Of a stretch of 64,000 nt of DNA, positions 39,826-49,782 are shown one piece after another. Under the pieces are notes generated by a model, which had not been told where the DNA came from, searched no databases, and saw only the letters and a list, made by a program, of their open reading frames with translations. The stretch comes from [Zimmermannella] bifida NBRC 103089 (GTDB lineage: Bacteria > Actinomycetota > Actinomycetes > Actinomycetales > Microbacteriaceae). The stretch spans positions 124,001 to 188,000 of the forward strand of contig NZ_BCSP01000002.1 of the NCBI RefSeq assembly GCF_001570925.1, written 5' to 3'. The translations under genes were made by a program, and so were the position numbers. Position 1 is the stretch's first letter, and the number at the start of each line of letters is the position of its first letter.

Positions 39826-41637
39826 CTAGGCCGTAAGCGTTCCCTCGCCGAGCGGGCCGAACACGGCCGCGCTGTGTGGGGGCATCGTTGCCGCATCACC
39901 AACGATTGTCACCGCATCCTGCGTCGCGAATAGGCACTGAGCCGACTCGCGGTAGGTGGTCCAGGCAACATCAACGTCGAGCGGCACGGTCACGGTCGCG
40001 TTCGAGAAGTTGCAGACGATCTGCAGGTCGCCGCGCCAGAACGTGAGCCAACCCGCATCCGCATCGAATTTCACCGAGACATCGCGCAGCCAGGGTGTCG
40101 TGAGTTCGGGATGCGTGCGGCGCAGCTTGATGAGGTCGCGGTAGCAGCTGAGTAGATGCTGGCGTTCGGGAGCATCGAGTTCCATCCAATCGAGTCGCGA
40201 TCGGCGGAATGTTTCGATGTCTTGCGGGTCAGGTACCTGCGATACGTCCCAACCCATGCGCGCGAACTCGTCGATGCGGCCGTTCGATGTGGCCTCGGCC
40301 AATTCGGGTTCTGGATGCGACGAAAAGAACTGGAACGGGGTGGTTGCGCCCCACTCTTCGCCCATGAACAGCATCGGCGTGAATGGCGAACACATCATGA
40401 GCGTGGCGCCGACCGCGAGCTGTTCGACCGGGCATGTTTCGGCGAGCCGGTCGCCGCGGGCACGGTTACCGATCTGGTCGTGGTTTTGTGTTGAGACCAC
40501 CAGACGCCAGGCGTTGATGCCCGGCGGCAGGGGGCGCCCGTGATGGCGGCGGCGGAACGTCGAGAGTTCGCCGTCGTGGAAGAACCCGTGAGTGAGTACC
40601 TTCGCGAGCGCTTCGAGCCCGTGTCCGGCGGTTTCGGCAAAGTCTTCGTAATAGCCGTCGGATTCGCGGGTGAGCGAGACGTGTGCGGCGTGGTGGAAGT
40701 CATCGGACCACTGGCCATCGAGCCCGTAGCCGCCAACCGATTGGCTGGTGAACAATCGCGGCGCGTTCATATCGGATTCGGCGATGAGCGTCAGTGGCCG
40801 ACCGAGAAACGCGCTGCGGGCGTGGATCTCGTCGGCAAGGTCTTCGAGGATGTGCTTTGCGCGGGTATCGATGAGCGCGTGGACGGCGTCGAGACGCAGC
40901 CCGTCAACGTGAAAATCGGTGCACCACATCAGGGCGTTGTCGATGACGTAGCGGCGTACCTGGTCGGAATCGAACCCGTCAAGGTTGATGCCGTCGCCCC
41001 AATCGGTTTGGTGGCGCGAAGCGTTGTAGGGGCCGTACTTGCCGAGGTAGTTACCGGCAGGGCCGAGGTGGTTGTAGACCACGTCTTGGATGACGCCGAG
41101 TCCGCGTTGGTGGCAGGCATCGACAAATCGTTGGTAGGCGGCCGGGCCGCCGTAGGGCTCGTGCACGGCATACCAGTAGACGCCGTCGTAGCCCCAGCCG
41201 ACGTCGCCGTTGAAGGCGTTAACCGGCAGCGGTTCAACGAAGTCAACACCGAGGTCGACGAGGTGGTCGAGCTTGTCGATGGCGGCATCGAGGGTGCCGT
41301 CCGGCGTGAACGTGCCGATATGCAGTTCGTAGATCACCGAACCGGCCAGCTGCCGGCCGCGCCAATTGTCGTCCTGCCACTCATATGCATCCGCATCAAA
41401 GGTGCGCGAAAGCCCGTGCACCCCAGCCGGTTGACGTCGCGAGCGCGGGTCGGGGTAGGGGTGCGGGTCGTCGTCGATCAGGTAACCGTAGTCGACCTCG
41501 ACGCCCGTAAGGTCGGGCAACCCGACCGGTCGCCACCAGTGCTCGTCGGAGTGGCGCATTGCGTAGGTTTCGCCGTTGGCAATGAGACGCAGCGATTTCG
41601 CATAGGGCGCCCAGATGTCGAAACGGGTGTCGCGCAT
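39826..41637 (-). CDS. treZ: Malto-oligosyltrehalose trehalohydrolase
   Basis: A 603-residue GH13_10 enzyme that releases trehalose from maltooligosyltrehalose. The E-set domain opens with [30 protein letters not shown] carries the nucleophile Asp, [11 protein letters not shown] the acid/base Glu, and [13 protein letters not shown] the late conserved His-Asp. ATG at 41637 is supported by AGGAG, and the 58 residues upstream in the open frame are not conserved. It follows treY by 77 bp and is the last gene of the treX-treY-treZ run. It is slightly longer than typical (about 560-580). Confidence 0.95.
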   Translation of the reverse strand: MRDTRFDIWAPYAKSLRLIANGETYAMRHSDEHWWRPVGLPDLTGVEVDYGYLIDDDPHPYPDPRSRRQPAGVHGLSRTFDADAYEWQDDNWRGRQLAGSVIYELHIGTFTPDGTLDAAIDKLDHLVDLGVDFVEPLPVNAFNGDVGWGYDGVYWYAVHEPYGGPAAYQRFVDACHQRGLGVIQDVVYNHLGPAGNYLGKYGPYNASRHQTDWGDGINLDGFDSDQVRRYVIDNALMWCTDFHVDGLRLDAVHALIDTRAKHILEDLADEIHARSAFLGRPLTLIAESDMNAPRLFTSQSVGGYGLDGQWSDDFHHAAHVSLTRESDGYYEDFAETAGHGLEALAKVLTHGFFHDGELSTFRRRHHGRPLPPGINAWRLVVSTQNHDQIGNRARGDRLAETCPVEQLAVGATLMMCSPFTPMLFMGEEWGATTPFQFFSSHPEPELAEATSNGRIDEFARMGWDVSQVPDPQDIETFRRSRLDWMELDAPERQHLLSCYRDLIKLRRTHPELTTPWLRDVSVKFDADAGWLTFWRGDLQIVCNFSNATVTVPLDVDVAWTTYRESAQCLFATQDAVTIVGDAATMPPHSAAVFGPLGEGTLTA

Positions 41638-41714
41638 GGTGACTCCTGTCGGTAGCGGTGGTCGTGCTGGCGGGTGTGTGCCGCAGCGGGCATGGATGCA
41701 CTCGGTTGCGGCTG

Positions 41715-44042
41715 CTAGAGCCCGGTGCGGACCAGGATGGTTGCGGCATAGTCGTCGAGCACTGTTTCGAGTCGCACCGTACCGGTGTATTCGTATCCGG
41801 TCATGCGGCACTGCCAGGTGCCGACGGGCAGGTCGATCTCGGTGTTCTGCCAGCCACCAAGGTTGCTCAGGGCGATCGGCAGACGCGTGCCGATGACGAC
41901 GGCTTCGCCACGGTCAATCGCGACGGCGTTGGCGGCCGCCACACCTCGGGCCGGAATGAGTGCGAAACGGTCGAGCCGGTTGCCAAAGTGACGGCGCACA
42001 TCCAGCGCCATCACGGTGAGCAGCAGCTTGCGGGCGCCCGAGTCGTCCACGCAGGGCCGTTCGCCGTGCAGGATGGCGTCGAGGGCGAGTTCACGGATGC
42101 GGTAGTTGACCGGGCGGCGGTTGTCGGGGTCGACCAGGGCGCGCATCCACAGCTCGGTGCCCTGGTAGATGTCCGGGGCGCCGGGGCCCATGAGCTGCAA
42201 CGCTTTCATCGTGAGCGAGTTGCTCCATCCGGGGATGCGGATGCGGTTGAGCAGGTTCGAGATCAGTGAGCGCGCGGCCGGGTTATCGAAGGCGGCGTCG
42301 ATCGCCTGGTGGAGTTCGGCTTCGTAGTCGTCGTCGACCTCGGTCCAGGTGGTGATGTCGCCGGCTTCGCGGGCGGCCTTGGTTGCGTAGTCGTGAAGCC
42401 GCTCGCGGTCGGCCGGCCAAGCGCCAACGACGGCTTGCCAAAGGAGGTTAGCGAAGCCACGGTTGCGGATCGGGGCAATGTCGAGCAGCCCGCTGAGGGT
42501 GTCATCCCACAGCTCGGGCACTTCGGCGAGCACATCGATGCGGGCGCGCACGTCTTCGCTGCGCTTGGTGTCATGCGTGGTGAGCGCTGTTTGGGCGTGC
42601 GGCCAGTGGGCGAGCCGGGCGGCTTGCAGCTTCGCGAACTCAGCGGCACTCAGCGCGAATACCGACGGGTCACCGCCGACCTCGTTGAGCGAGGTCAGCC
42701 GCGAGTAGCGGTAGAACGCACGGTCTTCGACGGCCTTTGCCATGACCATGCCGGTGGTCTGCTGGAATCGGGCGGCAGCAGGCTGTGCCGGGTCCGACAA
42801 GACTTGGCGGATGCGTTCCAGCTCGTCGATGAGGTCAGGGCGCCAGTCGGCGGCACGCTGAAACGCATCATCGAGTTCGCTCGCGCCGTCGGGTAGGTAC
42901 GTGCGGTACACCGCGAACGACGCCGCCAACTCGCTCACCGCATCCGTTACCCGATCGCCGTCAACACCAGCGGCGGCGAGCTCGCGGGTGATGCGACGCA
43001 TCTCGGCGTGCAGCGGGCCGTCGGTGACGAAGCGCTTCATCGCGTGGATGAGCGTGGGCCAGTCGTCAACATCGCGGTGCGAGAGACCGGCCGCAAAGCT
43101 GCTGAGTTCGAGTTCGCCATCGGGGCTGACCAGCAGGCGCTCAATCTCGCCGAGGGCGTCGTAACCCGTGGTACCGGCAACGGGCCAGTCGGGGAGGGCT
43201 TCACCCGGTTCGAGGATCTTCTCGACCGAGATGTAGATTCCGGTGCGTTCGCTGAGCTTCTTGAGGTATCCGGCGGGGTCGCGTAGCCCGTCCGGGTGGT
43301 CGATGCGCAGGCCGTCAACCAGGCCTTCGTCGACCCAGCTGAGGATTTCGCGGTGGGCGTGCTCCCAAACATCGTCGAGTTCAACGCGCAGACCGGCAAG
43401 TTCGGTCACGGTAAAGAAGCGGCGGTAGTTGAGGTTCCAGTCGCCCTGGCGCCAGTGCACGAGTTCGTAGTTCTGGGCATCGTGGATCTCGCGGGTTCCG
43501 GCTTCGGGGTTCGCGGCCGATTCTGGGGCCAGCGGGAACTCGTGGTCGTAGTAGCGCAACACGTTGACGTCGCGGTCCGCCCACATGCCGTGGATCGGGG
43601 CACCGGGTTCCTTCGGCATATCGTCGTCACCGATGACCGGCAAGAGTACTTTGCCGCCTCCCGCATCCCAATCAATGTCGAAGTAGTGCGCGAATTGCGA
43701 GTTCTTGCCGTGGGTGAGCACATCCCACCACCAGGGGTTCTGCTTGGGATCGCCGACACCCATGTGGTTGGGCACGATATCGACGAGCACGCCGAGTCCG
43801 AGTTCGTGTGCGGCGTTCGCGAACCGAACGAATCCCTCGCGACCGCCACGGGCCGCATCCACTCGGGTTGGGTCAACGACGTCGTAACCGTGTTCCGAAC
43901 CTTCGGTCGCTTGCAGGATGGGGGAGAGATAGACCCAATCGACGCGCAGCTTCACCAGGTACGGCAGGATTGCCGTGGCGTCGTCGAACGTGAACGACGG
44001 CGTGAGCTGCAGGCGGTAGGTGCTAGTTGGAGTGCGCATCAT
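41715..44042 (-). CDS. treY: Malto-oligosyltrehalose synthase
   Basis: A 775-residue GH13_26 enzyme that turns the reducing end of a glucan into a trehalose unit. [17 protein letters not shown] at the start, [30 protein letters not shown] with the nucleophile, and [25 protein letters not shown] are TreY hallmarks, with [16 protein letters not shown] near residue 480. It begins 6 bp after the debranching-enzyme stop, a tight operon. Products pass to TreZ. Confidence 0.96.
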   Translation of the reverse strand: MMRTPTSTYRLQLTPSFTFDDATAILPYLVKLRVDWVYLSPILQATEGSEHGYDVVDPTRVDAARGGREGFVRFANAAHELGLGVLVDIVPNHMGVGDPKQNPWWWDVLTHGKNSQFAHYFDIDWDAGGGKVLLPVIGDDDMPKEPGAPIHGMWADRDVNVLRYYDHEFPLAPESAANPEAGTREIHDAQNYELVHWRQGDWNLNYRRFFTVTELAGLRVELDDVWEHAHREILSWVDEGLVDGLRIDHPDGLRDPAGYLKKLSERTGIYISVEKILEPGEALPDWPVAGTTGYDALGEIERLLVSPDGELELSSFAAGLSHRDVDDWPTLIHAMKRFVTDGPLHAEMRRITRELAAAGVDGDRVTDAVSELAASFAVYRTYLPDGASELDDAFQRAADWRPDLIDELERIRQVLSDPAQPAAARFQQTTGMVMAKAVEDRAFYRYSRLTSLNEVGGDPSVFALSAAEFAKLQAARLAHWPHAQTALTTHDTKRSEDVRARIDVLAEVPELWDDTLSGLLDIAPIRNRGFANLLWQAVVGAWPADRERLHDYATKAAREAGDITTWTEVDDDYEAELHQAIDAAFDNPAARSLISNLLNRIRIPGWSNSLTMKALQLMGPGAPDIYQGTELWMRALVDPDNRRPVNYRIRELALDAILHGERPCVDDSGARKLLLTVMALDVRRHFGNRLDRFALIPARGVAAANAVAIDRGEAVVIGTRLPIALSNLGGWQNTEIDLPVGTWQCRMTGYEYTGTVRLETVLDDYAATILVRTGL

Positions 44043-44048
44043 CGGTCC

Positions 44049-46262
44049 CTAGGACATTGCGGTCTGCTCGGAGGGCGTGCCGCCGACCACATTGACCGTC
44101 GGCGCGATAACGGTCGTATCGACCGCAACCACCTCATCGGTGGTCTGAACCGGTTCGGCCTCGCGCAGCACGATCATCGAATGCGGCTGCATCATGAACG
44201 TGGTGCCTGGACCATACTGCTGTGCTGCATCCATGCCCGCGGTATTGACCACCGCATCCCAATGCATCTGAATTTCTTGCGAAGGCAGCGTGACTTCAAC
44301 ATCGTTCGTCGAAGCATTGAAGTAGATCAGGAAGCTCTTGTCGACGATGTGCTCGCCCCACTTGTCGCGCCCGGCGATGGCGTCGCCATTGAGGAAGTAC
44401 CCCATCGCGCGCACAAACGCTTCGTTCCAGTCTTCGCTGGCCATCTGGCTGCCGTCGGTCGAGAGCCACACCACATCGGGCAGGCCCTCACCCTCACCGC
44501 GTTTGGCGATCTTGCCGCTAAAGAAGTGGCGGCGACGGAACGTCGGGTGTTCGCGGCGCAGGTGCGAGAGCGCGCGCGTGAACTCGAGCAGGTTTTCGTC
44601 GGCGTTTTCCCAATCGATCCAGCTGAGGTCGCTGTCCTGCGCGTAGGTGTTGTTGTTGCCCTGCTGGGTGCGGCCGAGTTCGTCGCCGTGCAGCAGCATC
44701 GGCACACCCTGCGAGAGCATCATGGTGGCGATGAAGTTGCGCTGTTGGCGTGCGCGCAGCGCGTTGATCTGTGCGTCATCGGTCGGGCCTTCGGCGCCGC
44801 AGTTCCACGAGCGGTTGTGGCTCTCACCATCGCGCGAGTCTTCACCGTTGGCTTCGTTGTGTTTCTCGTTGTAGCTGACGAGGTCGCGCAGCGTGAAGCC
44901 GTCGTGGGCGGTCACGAAATTGATGGAGGCGACCGGGCGGCGGCCGCTGCGCTCGTACAGGTCGCTCGAACCGGTGATGCGGGTGGCGAACTCACCGAGC
45001 GTCGAAGGCTCACCGCGCCAGAAGTCGCGCACCGTGTCGCGGTAGATACCGTTCCATTCGGTCCACAGCGGTGGGAAGTTGCCGACCTGGTAGCCGCCGG
45101 GTCCAACGTCCCAGGGCTCGGCGATGAGCTTTGCCTGCGAGACGATCGGGTCCTGTTGTACGAGGTCGAAGAACGTCGAGAGTCGGTCGACGTCGTGTAG
45201 TTCGCGCGCGAGGGTGGATGCGAGGTCGAAACGGAAACCGTCGACGTGCATTTCGGTCACCCAGTAACGCAGCGAATCCATGATCAGCTGCAGCGAGTGC
45301 GGGTGGCGCATATTGAGCGAGTTACCGGTACCGGTGTAGTCGGTGTAGTAACGCTGGTCGTCCTCGAGGCGGTAGTACGCCTGGTTGTCGATGCCGCGGA
45401 AACTCAGCGTTGGGCCCAGGTGATTACCTTCGGCCGTGTGGTTGTAAACCACATCGAGAATGACTTCGATGTCGTTGGCGTGCAGGGTCTTCACCATCGC
45501 CTTGAATTCCTGCACCTGCTGGCCGGCGTCACCGGCGGCCGAGTAGTCGCCGTGCGGCGAGAAGAAATTCAGCGTGTTGTAGCCCCAGTAGTTGCGCAGG
45601 CCCTTTTCTTCGAGCGTCGAGTCGTGCACGAATTCGTGCACCGGCATGAGCTCGATGGCGGTGACCCCGAGGTTCTTGAGGTGGCTAATGACGGCAGGAT
45701 GCGCGACGCCCGCGTACGTGCCACGCAGCTCTTCGGGAACATCCGGATGCGTGGCCGTCAGGCCCTTGACGTGTGCCTCGTAAATGATCGAGTCGTTGTA
45801 CGGCACGCGCGGGTGGCGGTCACCGGTCCAGTCAAAGAACGGGTTGATGACAACGCCCTTGGGCATCGCCGCGGCCGAGTCGTCCGTGTTGTGCGAGTCC
45901 GGGTCGCCAAAGTTGTAGCTGAACACCGACTGGCCCCATTCGATGCCACCCTCGATTGACTTCGCGTACGGGTCGAGCAGTAGCTTCGAAGGATTGAACC
46001 GCTGACCGTTCGCCGGGTCATACGGGCCGTGGATGCGGTAGCCATACCGCTGGCCGGGACCAACCTTCGGCAGATAGCAGTGCCAAACAAATGCATCCTG
46101 CTCAAATAGGCGCACGCGGGTTTCGACGTCGTCATCGTCGAACAAGCACAGTTCGACGAGTTCCGCACCCTCGGAGAAGATCGCGAAGTTCGTTCCCGAT
46201 CCGTCATAGGTTGCACCGAGGGGGTAGGGGGTTCCGGGCCAGCTCTGAATCGTGTCAGTCAC
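44049..46262 (-). CDS. glgX: Glycogen debranching enzyme, GlgX/TreX type
   Basis: A 737-residue GH13_11 isoamylase-type enzyme. It shows PLGATYDGSGTNFAIFSEGA, YEAHVKGLTATHPDVPEELR, VILDVVYNHTAEGNH, VDGFRFDLASTLAREL with the nucleophile Asp, KLIAEPWDVGPGGYQ with the Glu, and NFVTAHDGFTLRDLVSYN. As the first gene before treY and treZ it most likely debranches glycogen to feed trehalose synthesis. It is the second debranching enzyme in the window; the copy at 17046-19121 is 46 residues shorter. Confidence 0.95.
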   Translation of the reverse strand: MTDTIQSWPGTPYPLGATYDGSGTNFAIFSEGAELVELCLFDDDDVETRVRLFEQDAFVWHCYLPKVGPGQRYGYRIHGPYDPANGQRFNPSKLLLDPYAKSIEGGIEWGQSVFSYNFGDPDSHNTDDSAAAMPKGVVINPFFDWTGDRHPRVPYNDSIIYEAHVKGLTATHPDVPEELRGTYAGVAHPAVISHLKNLGVTAIELMPVHEFVHDSTLEEKGLRNYWGYNTLNFFSPHGDYSAAGDAGQQVQEFKAMVKTLHANDIEVILDVVYNHTAEGNHLGPTLSFRGIDNQAYYRLEDDQRYYTDYTGTGNSLNMRHPHSLQLIMDSLRYWVTEMHVDGFRFDLASTLARELHDVDRLSTFFDLVQQDPIVSQAKLIAEPWDVGPGGYQVGNFPPLWTEWNGIYRDTVRDFWRGEPSTLGEFATRITGSSDLYERSGRRPVASINFVTAHDGFTLRDLVSYNEKHNEANGEDSRDGESHNRSWNCGAEGPTDDAQINALRARQQRNFIATMMLSQGVPMLLHGDELGRTQQGNNNTYAQDSDLSWIDWENADENLLEFTRALSHLRREHPTFRRRHFFSGKIAKRGEGEGLPDVVWLSTDGSQMASEDWNEAFVRAMGYFLNGDAIAGRDKWGEHIVDKSFLIYFNASTNDVEVTLPSQEIQMHWDAVVNTAGMDAAQQYGPGTTFMMQPHSMIVLREAEPVQTTDEVVAVDTTVIAPTVNVVGGTPSEQTAMS

Positions 46263-46422
46263 GCGGTTACCATACGCGGCCTAGTTGCTGAACGTCTGAG
46301 TTCGATGAAAACGCGCGCGACGGTTTGGTGTGGCTGTCGGTGCTGAATGCCGCAAGAAAACGGCTACCGTTTGCGCCGCATATTCAGGTGGTGTGCAAGT
46401 GCGATGCCTAGCGTTGGGTGCC

Positions 46423-46686
46423 ATGCAGAACAACGACCAGCACAACAACGACCAGCACAACCGTCAGCACATCGACGGCGATGGCGCCATCCGTCCCGTG
46501 GAGTTCAAGGCTGGCGATGTCGTCCTGCCGATGGGCTACATGGTTACCGATCAGCAGGGAACCCGTTTCCGCCCGAACGTCGTCGCGCTGCTCGCCGTTT
46601 GCGTGCCGCTGACCGTGGTGGCCACGTGCTTCATGCGCACGACCGGACGCGCACTGCCACGCGTGATCCGCGCGCTCAAGCGATAA
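46423..46686 (+). CDS. Small membrane protein, weakly supported
   Basis: An 87-residue frame. The N-terminus is Asn/His/Gln/Asp-rich and repetitive (QNNDQHNNDQHN), followed by a short beta-like stretch (DVVLPMGYMV) and one hydrophobic segment (VVALLAVCVPLTVVATCFM), then a basic tail. ATG at 46423 is preferred to 46330 because the upstream residues look random, but the Shine-Dalgarno is weak. Its stop directly abuts the GTG of the kinase-like gene, which supports real translation. Confidence 0.55.
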   Translation: MQNNDQHNNDQHNRQHIDGDGAIRPVEFKAGDVVLPMGYMVTDQQGTRFRPNVVALLAVCVPLTVVATCFMRTTGRALPRVIRALKR

Positions 46687-47271
46687 GTGGGCCCTGACAG
46701 CCAGCGTGCGCGAATGCCGCGGGCGCTGGCGATTGATGGCCGCTCCGGTGCCGGTAAATCCCGGCTGGCGGAGCGGATCGCGCAAACACTCGAACCTGTC
46801 ATGACGGTGCGCATCCTGCACATGGACCTGTTCTATCCGGGATGGGACGGCCTTGATGCCGGTGCCCGCGCCGCGGCCGATACGCTCGAGACACTGTCCC
46901 AGGGAAACGAAGCCCGGCTGCAGGCCTGGGATTGGCACGCGAACGAGTTTCGCAACGGCGGTGTCGTGCTGCCTAGTGAGGTGCTCATTATTGAGGGATG
47001 CGGAGCAATCTCGCGCGCGAGCGTGCCGTACCTGACCGCATCCGTTTGGCTAGATGCACCCGCCGATCTGCGGGAGCCGCGTGCCACCGCGCGCGACGGA
47101 GACGACCGCTGGTGGCCGGGCTGGGCGGCGCAAGAAGCCGAGTTTTATGCCCGGGAGTGCTCGCGACAGCTCGCGATGTTGCGGGTGGATGCGGCGGTGC
47201 CTGAAGCGATTGACGTCGCGGGGCTGTGTGGCTGGCTGCGTGAGCAGGGATGGCCGGGGTCGGTGAGCTAG
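46687..47271 (+). CDS. P-loop nucleoside kinase-like protein
   Basis: A 194-residue protein with Walker A GRSGAGKS at residues 18-25 and LHMDLFYPGWDGLD, the usual Asp/Tyr region of uridine/phosphoribulokinase-type kinases, then VLIIEGCGAIS as a Walker B-like strand. It resembles small ATP-binding proteins annotated as uridine kinase in actinobacteria. The phosphate acceptor is not identifiable. Its GTG start directly follows the upstream stop. Its stop overlaps the convergent metallopeptidase stop by four bases. Confidence 0.8.
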   Translation: MGPDSQRARMPRALAIDGRSGAGKSRLAERIAQTLEPVMTVRILHMDLFYPGWDGLDAGARAAADTLETLSQGNEARLQAWDWHANEFRNGGVVLPSEVLIIEGCGAISRASVPYLTASVWLDAPADLREPRATARDGDDRWWPGWAAQEAEFYARECSRQLAMLRVDAAVPEAIDVAGLCGWLREQGWPGSVS

Positions 47272-47621
47272 CCCCAGCCGAGTTCGTGAAGCCGGTCGTC
47301 GTCGATGCCGTAGAAGTGGGCGATCTCGTGAACGAGGGTGATGTGCACTTCGTCGCGCAACTCGGCTTCGGTTTCGCAGATCGCCAGTAGCGGTTCGCGG
47401 AACAGGATGATGCGGTCGGGCAGCGGCGCGAAATCGTAGTTGCCGCGTTCGGTGAGATCGAACCCTTCGTAGACGCCGAGCATGTCGAGCGAGCCGTCTT
47501 CGGGGCGGTCTTCGACGAAGAACACGACATTGTCGAGCCCGTTGAGCATGTCCTCGGGCAGGGCATCGAGTTCTTCGCTGACGAGCTGTTCGAACTCGTC
47601 AGCGGGCATCTCCATGGGCAT
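47268..47621 (-). CDS. Small zincin-like metallopeptidase family protein
   Basis: A 117-residue protein of the PF06262 type. It contains LVHEIAHFYGIDDDRLHELG with an HExxH site (His98, Glu99, His102), near the C-terminus. The N-terminal half, EELDALPEDMLNGLDNVVFFVEDRP, is the conserved lead. The substrate is unknown; members are cytosolic. ATG at 47621 is preferred because longer frames overlap trhO; its start lies 11 bp after the trhO stop, so the two are probably co-transcribed. Confidence 0.88.
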   Translation of the reverse strand: MPMEMPADEFEQLVSEELDALPEDMLNGLDNVVFFVEDRPEDGSLDMLGVYEGFDLTERGNYDFAPLPDRIILFREPLLAICETEAELRDEVHITLVHEIAHFYGIDDDRLHELGWG

Positions 47622-47632
47622 TACTGTTGGTG

Positions 47633-48538
47633 CTAAGCGGCAGCCTCGAGCGGGTGACGCGCACACTTGCTGTGGCGGTCGGTGCACGAGTCGCAAACGA
47701 CAAGGCGCTGCTGGCAGAGCGTGTCATCGCAGTTCTGCAGTCGGGATGAAGCACTCCCGCATTCGACGCAGGCGCCGATGGTCTTGGGGTTGTGGCCCAG
47801 GGGAATCGATTCGCGGCCGTCGAAGACGGTGAGCTGGCCTTCCCAGAGGCCGTCGTCGCCGAACGTTTCGCCGTAGCGAACGATGCCGCCATCGATTTGG
47901 TAGACCTCTTCGAAACCACGGTTGATCATGAGCGCCGAGAGGATCTCGCAGCGCACGCCACCGGTGCAGTACGTGATGATGGGCTTCGACTTGAGGTGGT
48001 CGTACTTGCCCGATTCGAGTTCGCGGATGAAGTCGTGCGTGGTGACGGTGTCGGGCACAATGGCGCCGCGGAACCGACCGACCTCGGCCTCGCAGGCATT
48101 GCGGCCGTCGAAGAAGACGGTGTCGGGCTTGGCCTCGACGAGCTGGTGGACTTCTTCGGGCTTGAGGTGGACGCCGCCGCCGACGATGCCGTTGTCATCG
48201 ACCTTGACCTCGTCGGGTGCACCGAAGGCGACGATCTCGTCGCGAACCTTGATGCTCAGGCGCGGGAAGTCGAGGGTGAAGCCGTCCTCACCGATGCCGG
48301 TGCCTTCGGACCACTTCATGTCGACGTTCTTGAACGGCGCGTATTCCTTGAGCGCGCGCACGTACTTTTTGCAGTCGACAACGTCGCCGCCGACCGTGCC
48401 GTTGATGCCGTGAGGCGACACGAGAATGCGACCGCGAAGGCCGAGGCGCTCACACAGCTGACGCTGCCAGAGGCGGATGGCTTCGGGGTCGGCCAGCGGG
48501 GTGAAGACGTAATACAGGAGGATCTTCGGAGTGGCCAT
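47633..48538 (-). CDS. trhO: tRNA uridine(34) hydroxylase, rhodanese type
   Basis: A 301-residue enzyme (YceA/TrhO family) that hydroxylates wobble U34 in some tRNAs. [40 protein letters not shown] and [15 protein letters not shown] are conserved, and YCTGGVRCE carries the rhodanese Cys191. The C-terminal Cys-rich tail ([19 protein letters not shown], then CQQRLVVC and CTDRHSKC) suggests a bound metal ion. The ATG at 48538 gives the conserved [10 protein letters not shown] start. The metallopeptidase gene follows. Confidence 0.94.
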   Translation of the reverse strand: MATPKILLYYVFTPLADPEAIRLWQRQLCERLGLRGRILVSPHGINGTVGGDVVDCKKYVRALKEYAPFKNVDMKWSEGTGIGEDGFTLDFPRLSIKVRDEIVAFGAPDEVKVDDNGIVGGGVHLKPEEVHQLVEAKPDTVFFDGRNACEAEVGRFRGAIVPDTVTTHDFIRELESGKYDHLKSKPIITYCTGGVRCEILSALMINRGFEEVYQIDGGIVRYGETFGDDGLWEGQLTVFDGRESIPLGHNPKTIGACVECGSASSRLQNCDDTLCQQRLVVCDSCTDRHSKCARHPLEAAA

Positions 48539-48795
48539 AGGGGTGATTCTACGCCGCCGGTGACGTATGCACGACTGTCGATTTGACCGCATCCGCTGCG
48601 CTTGTGTGGTTGTGTTACGTGTGTAGCCGCGAACAGCTGAAACGGATCGCGGGCGACAAGTGCTTTGGTCAGGTGCTTTCGGGTTGGCCGATAGGTGCCG
48701 GCGATACGCTTTAGGCCGTGTTTGTTACGGCATCGAGTCGAATGAGTCTCGGCGCTGGTGTGATGTTTGAACTTGATCGTCGAAGGGGACGTGTT

Positions 48796-49137
48796 ATGAC
48801 TCAAGAAATGCCGAAGGTGAGCTCTACCTTCATCTTTGAAACGAAAAACTTGACTGATGAGTTCCACCGGATCGACAGCGAGATTGCCGAGCGCGCTCGT
48901 GCCATTCCGGGATTCTTGGGTGGAGAGGCCTGGCACAACGAAGAAACCGGGCTGTATTCCGAGGTGTACTACTGGTCGAGTATGGATGCGTTGCGCGAGT
49001 TGATGGTGATGGATACGCACCAGCTTGCGAAGAGTCGTTACGGCGAGTGGCTCGGCGAGTATCGGGTCGTTATTGCCGAAGTTCAGTCGGTTTACGGTAA
49101 TCCCATTCTTGGGTTGGAGCATCGGCCAACGCAGTAG
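48796..49137 (+). CDS. Small ABM/Dabb-like ferredoxin-fold protein
   Basis: A 113-residue protein resembling antibiotic-biosynthesis-monooxygenase-type small domains: STFIFETKNLTDEFHRIDS as an opening strand/helix, IPGFLGGEAWHNEETGLYSEVYYW as the mid strand pair, and DTHQLAKSRYGEWLGEYRVV as the last helix. A heme- or quinone-linked role is only inferred. ATG at 48796 with GAAGGGG upstream is preferred to an earlier start at 48718. The 257-bp gap before it, shared with the divergent trhO, shows nothing else. Confidence 0.75.
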   Translation: MTQEMPKVSSTFIFETKNLTDEFHRIDSEIAERARAIPGFLGGEAWHNEETGLYSEVYYWSSMDALRELMVMDTHQLAKSRYGEWLGEYRVVIAEVQSVYGNPILGLEHRPTQ

Positions 49138-49203
49138 CTCGTTGCGTCAAGTTACCCGGGCATCAACAAGGCGGTCCACGGTTTGCCGTGACCTATACAA
49201 CGA

Positions 49204-49234
49204 AAACGCCCTGACTGCGAAAGTCAGGGCGTTT
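49204..49234 (+). terminator. Terminator after the ABM-like gene
   Basis: A perfect 13-bp stem (AAACGCCCTGACT and complement) with a GCGAA loop. It ends with GTTTG and marks the last core feature before the decayed island. Confidence 0.85.
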
Positions 49235-49411
49235 GTCTGGGGTGCCTGAGGCTTCTCTTGACAAACCTTACCCCCGGCCAGAACACCCTGATCAAGCGTT
49301 GGAAGCGTGGCGTCTACCACACCTTTCAGAGGGGGCGGAAGCCCCGATCAGCGATGTACGTGGGCCGGTCGTGAAGGGCAAGGCAACTGTTCAAACCTTT
49401 CTCCCCCCCCC

Positions 49412-49735
49412 GTTCAGGTTCACCAACTCATCGACGATTACCTCGGCGGCTCGACCGTCACCGACCTCGCAGTCAAGTACGAGGTGCGCCGCGCCACCTT
49501 CTCCCGGCACCTCACCGACAACGGCGTTGTGCGGCGTTCAGCTGGGCTCCACGGATCGGAGGCCGCCGAGGCCGTTCGACTGTTCCGACAGGGTGAATCG
49601 CTTCGAGGGATCTCCCGCTCGATCGGGGCCAGCCGAGACTCGGTGCGGAAAACGCTCGAGCGGTACGACGAAATTCCGAAGCGCGTCTGTCGGGAAGCGC
49701 CTCAGGGGCGTCAGGAGCCAGCTCGATTGTCGTAG
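49412..49735 (+). pseudogene. Helix-turn-helix C-terminal remnant of a recombinase-like protein
   Basis: About 107 codons with two helix-turn-helix units: VHQLIDDYLGGSTVTDLA followed by RRATFSRHLTDNGVVRR, then AVRLFRQGESLRGISRSIG followed by SRDSVRKTLERY. This pattern is found at the C-termini of actinobacterial resolvase/invertase-like proteins. The catalytic N-terminus is absent; immediately upstream is a run of nine C (49403-49411) and sequence without a good gene. It is probably a remnant, though a small HTH regulator cannot be excluded. Confidence 0.5.
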
Positions 49736-49782
49736 GTGCCAAGTAGGCTGGGACAGCCCGCTCAGTGCAATAGGAGGACTCA

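Noticed and set aside
43296-45200. 634-codon plus-strand frame opposite treY and glgX
   Set aside because: Spans two real genes and their junction on the other strand; no recognisable product.
49236-49244. Nine-base match (TCTGGGGTG) between the left island edge and the 3' end of tRNA-His at 57602-57610
   Set aside because: Too short to claim as attachment sites, and no integrase is left in the island.
49389-49399. GTTCAAACCTT shared with the terminator of tRNA-His
   Set aside because: The second copy is in the opposite orientation and part of a hairpin, so it is not a direct attachment repeat.
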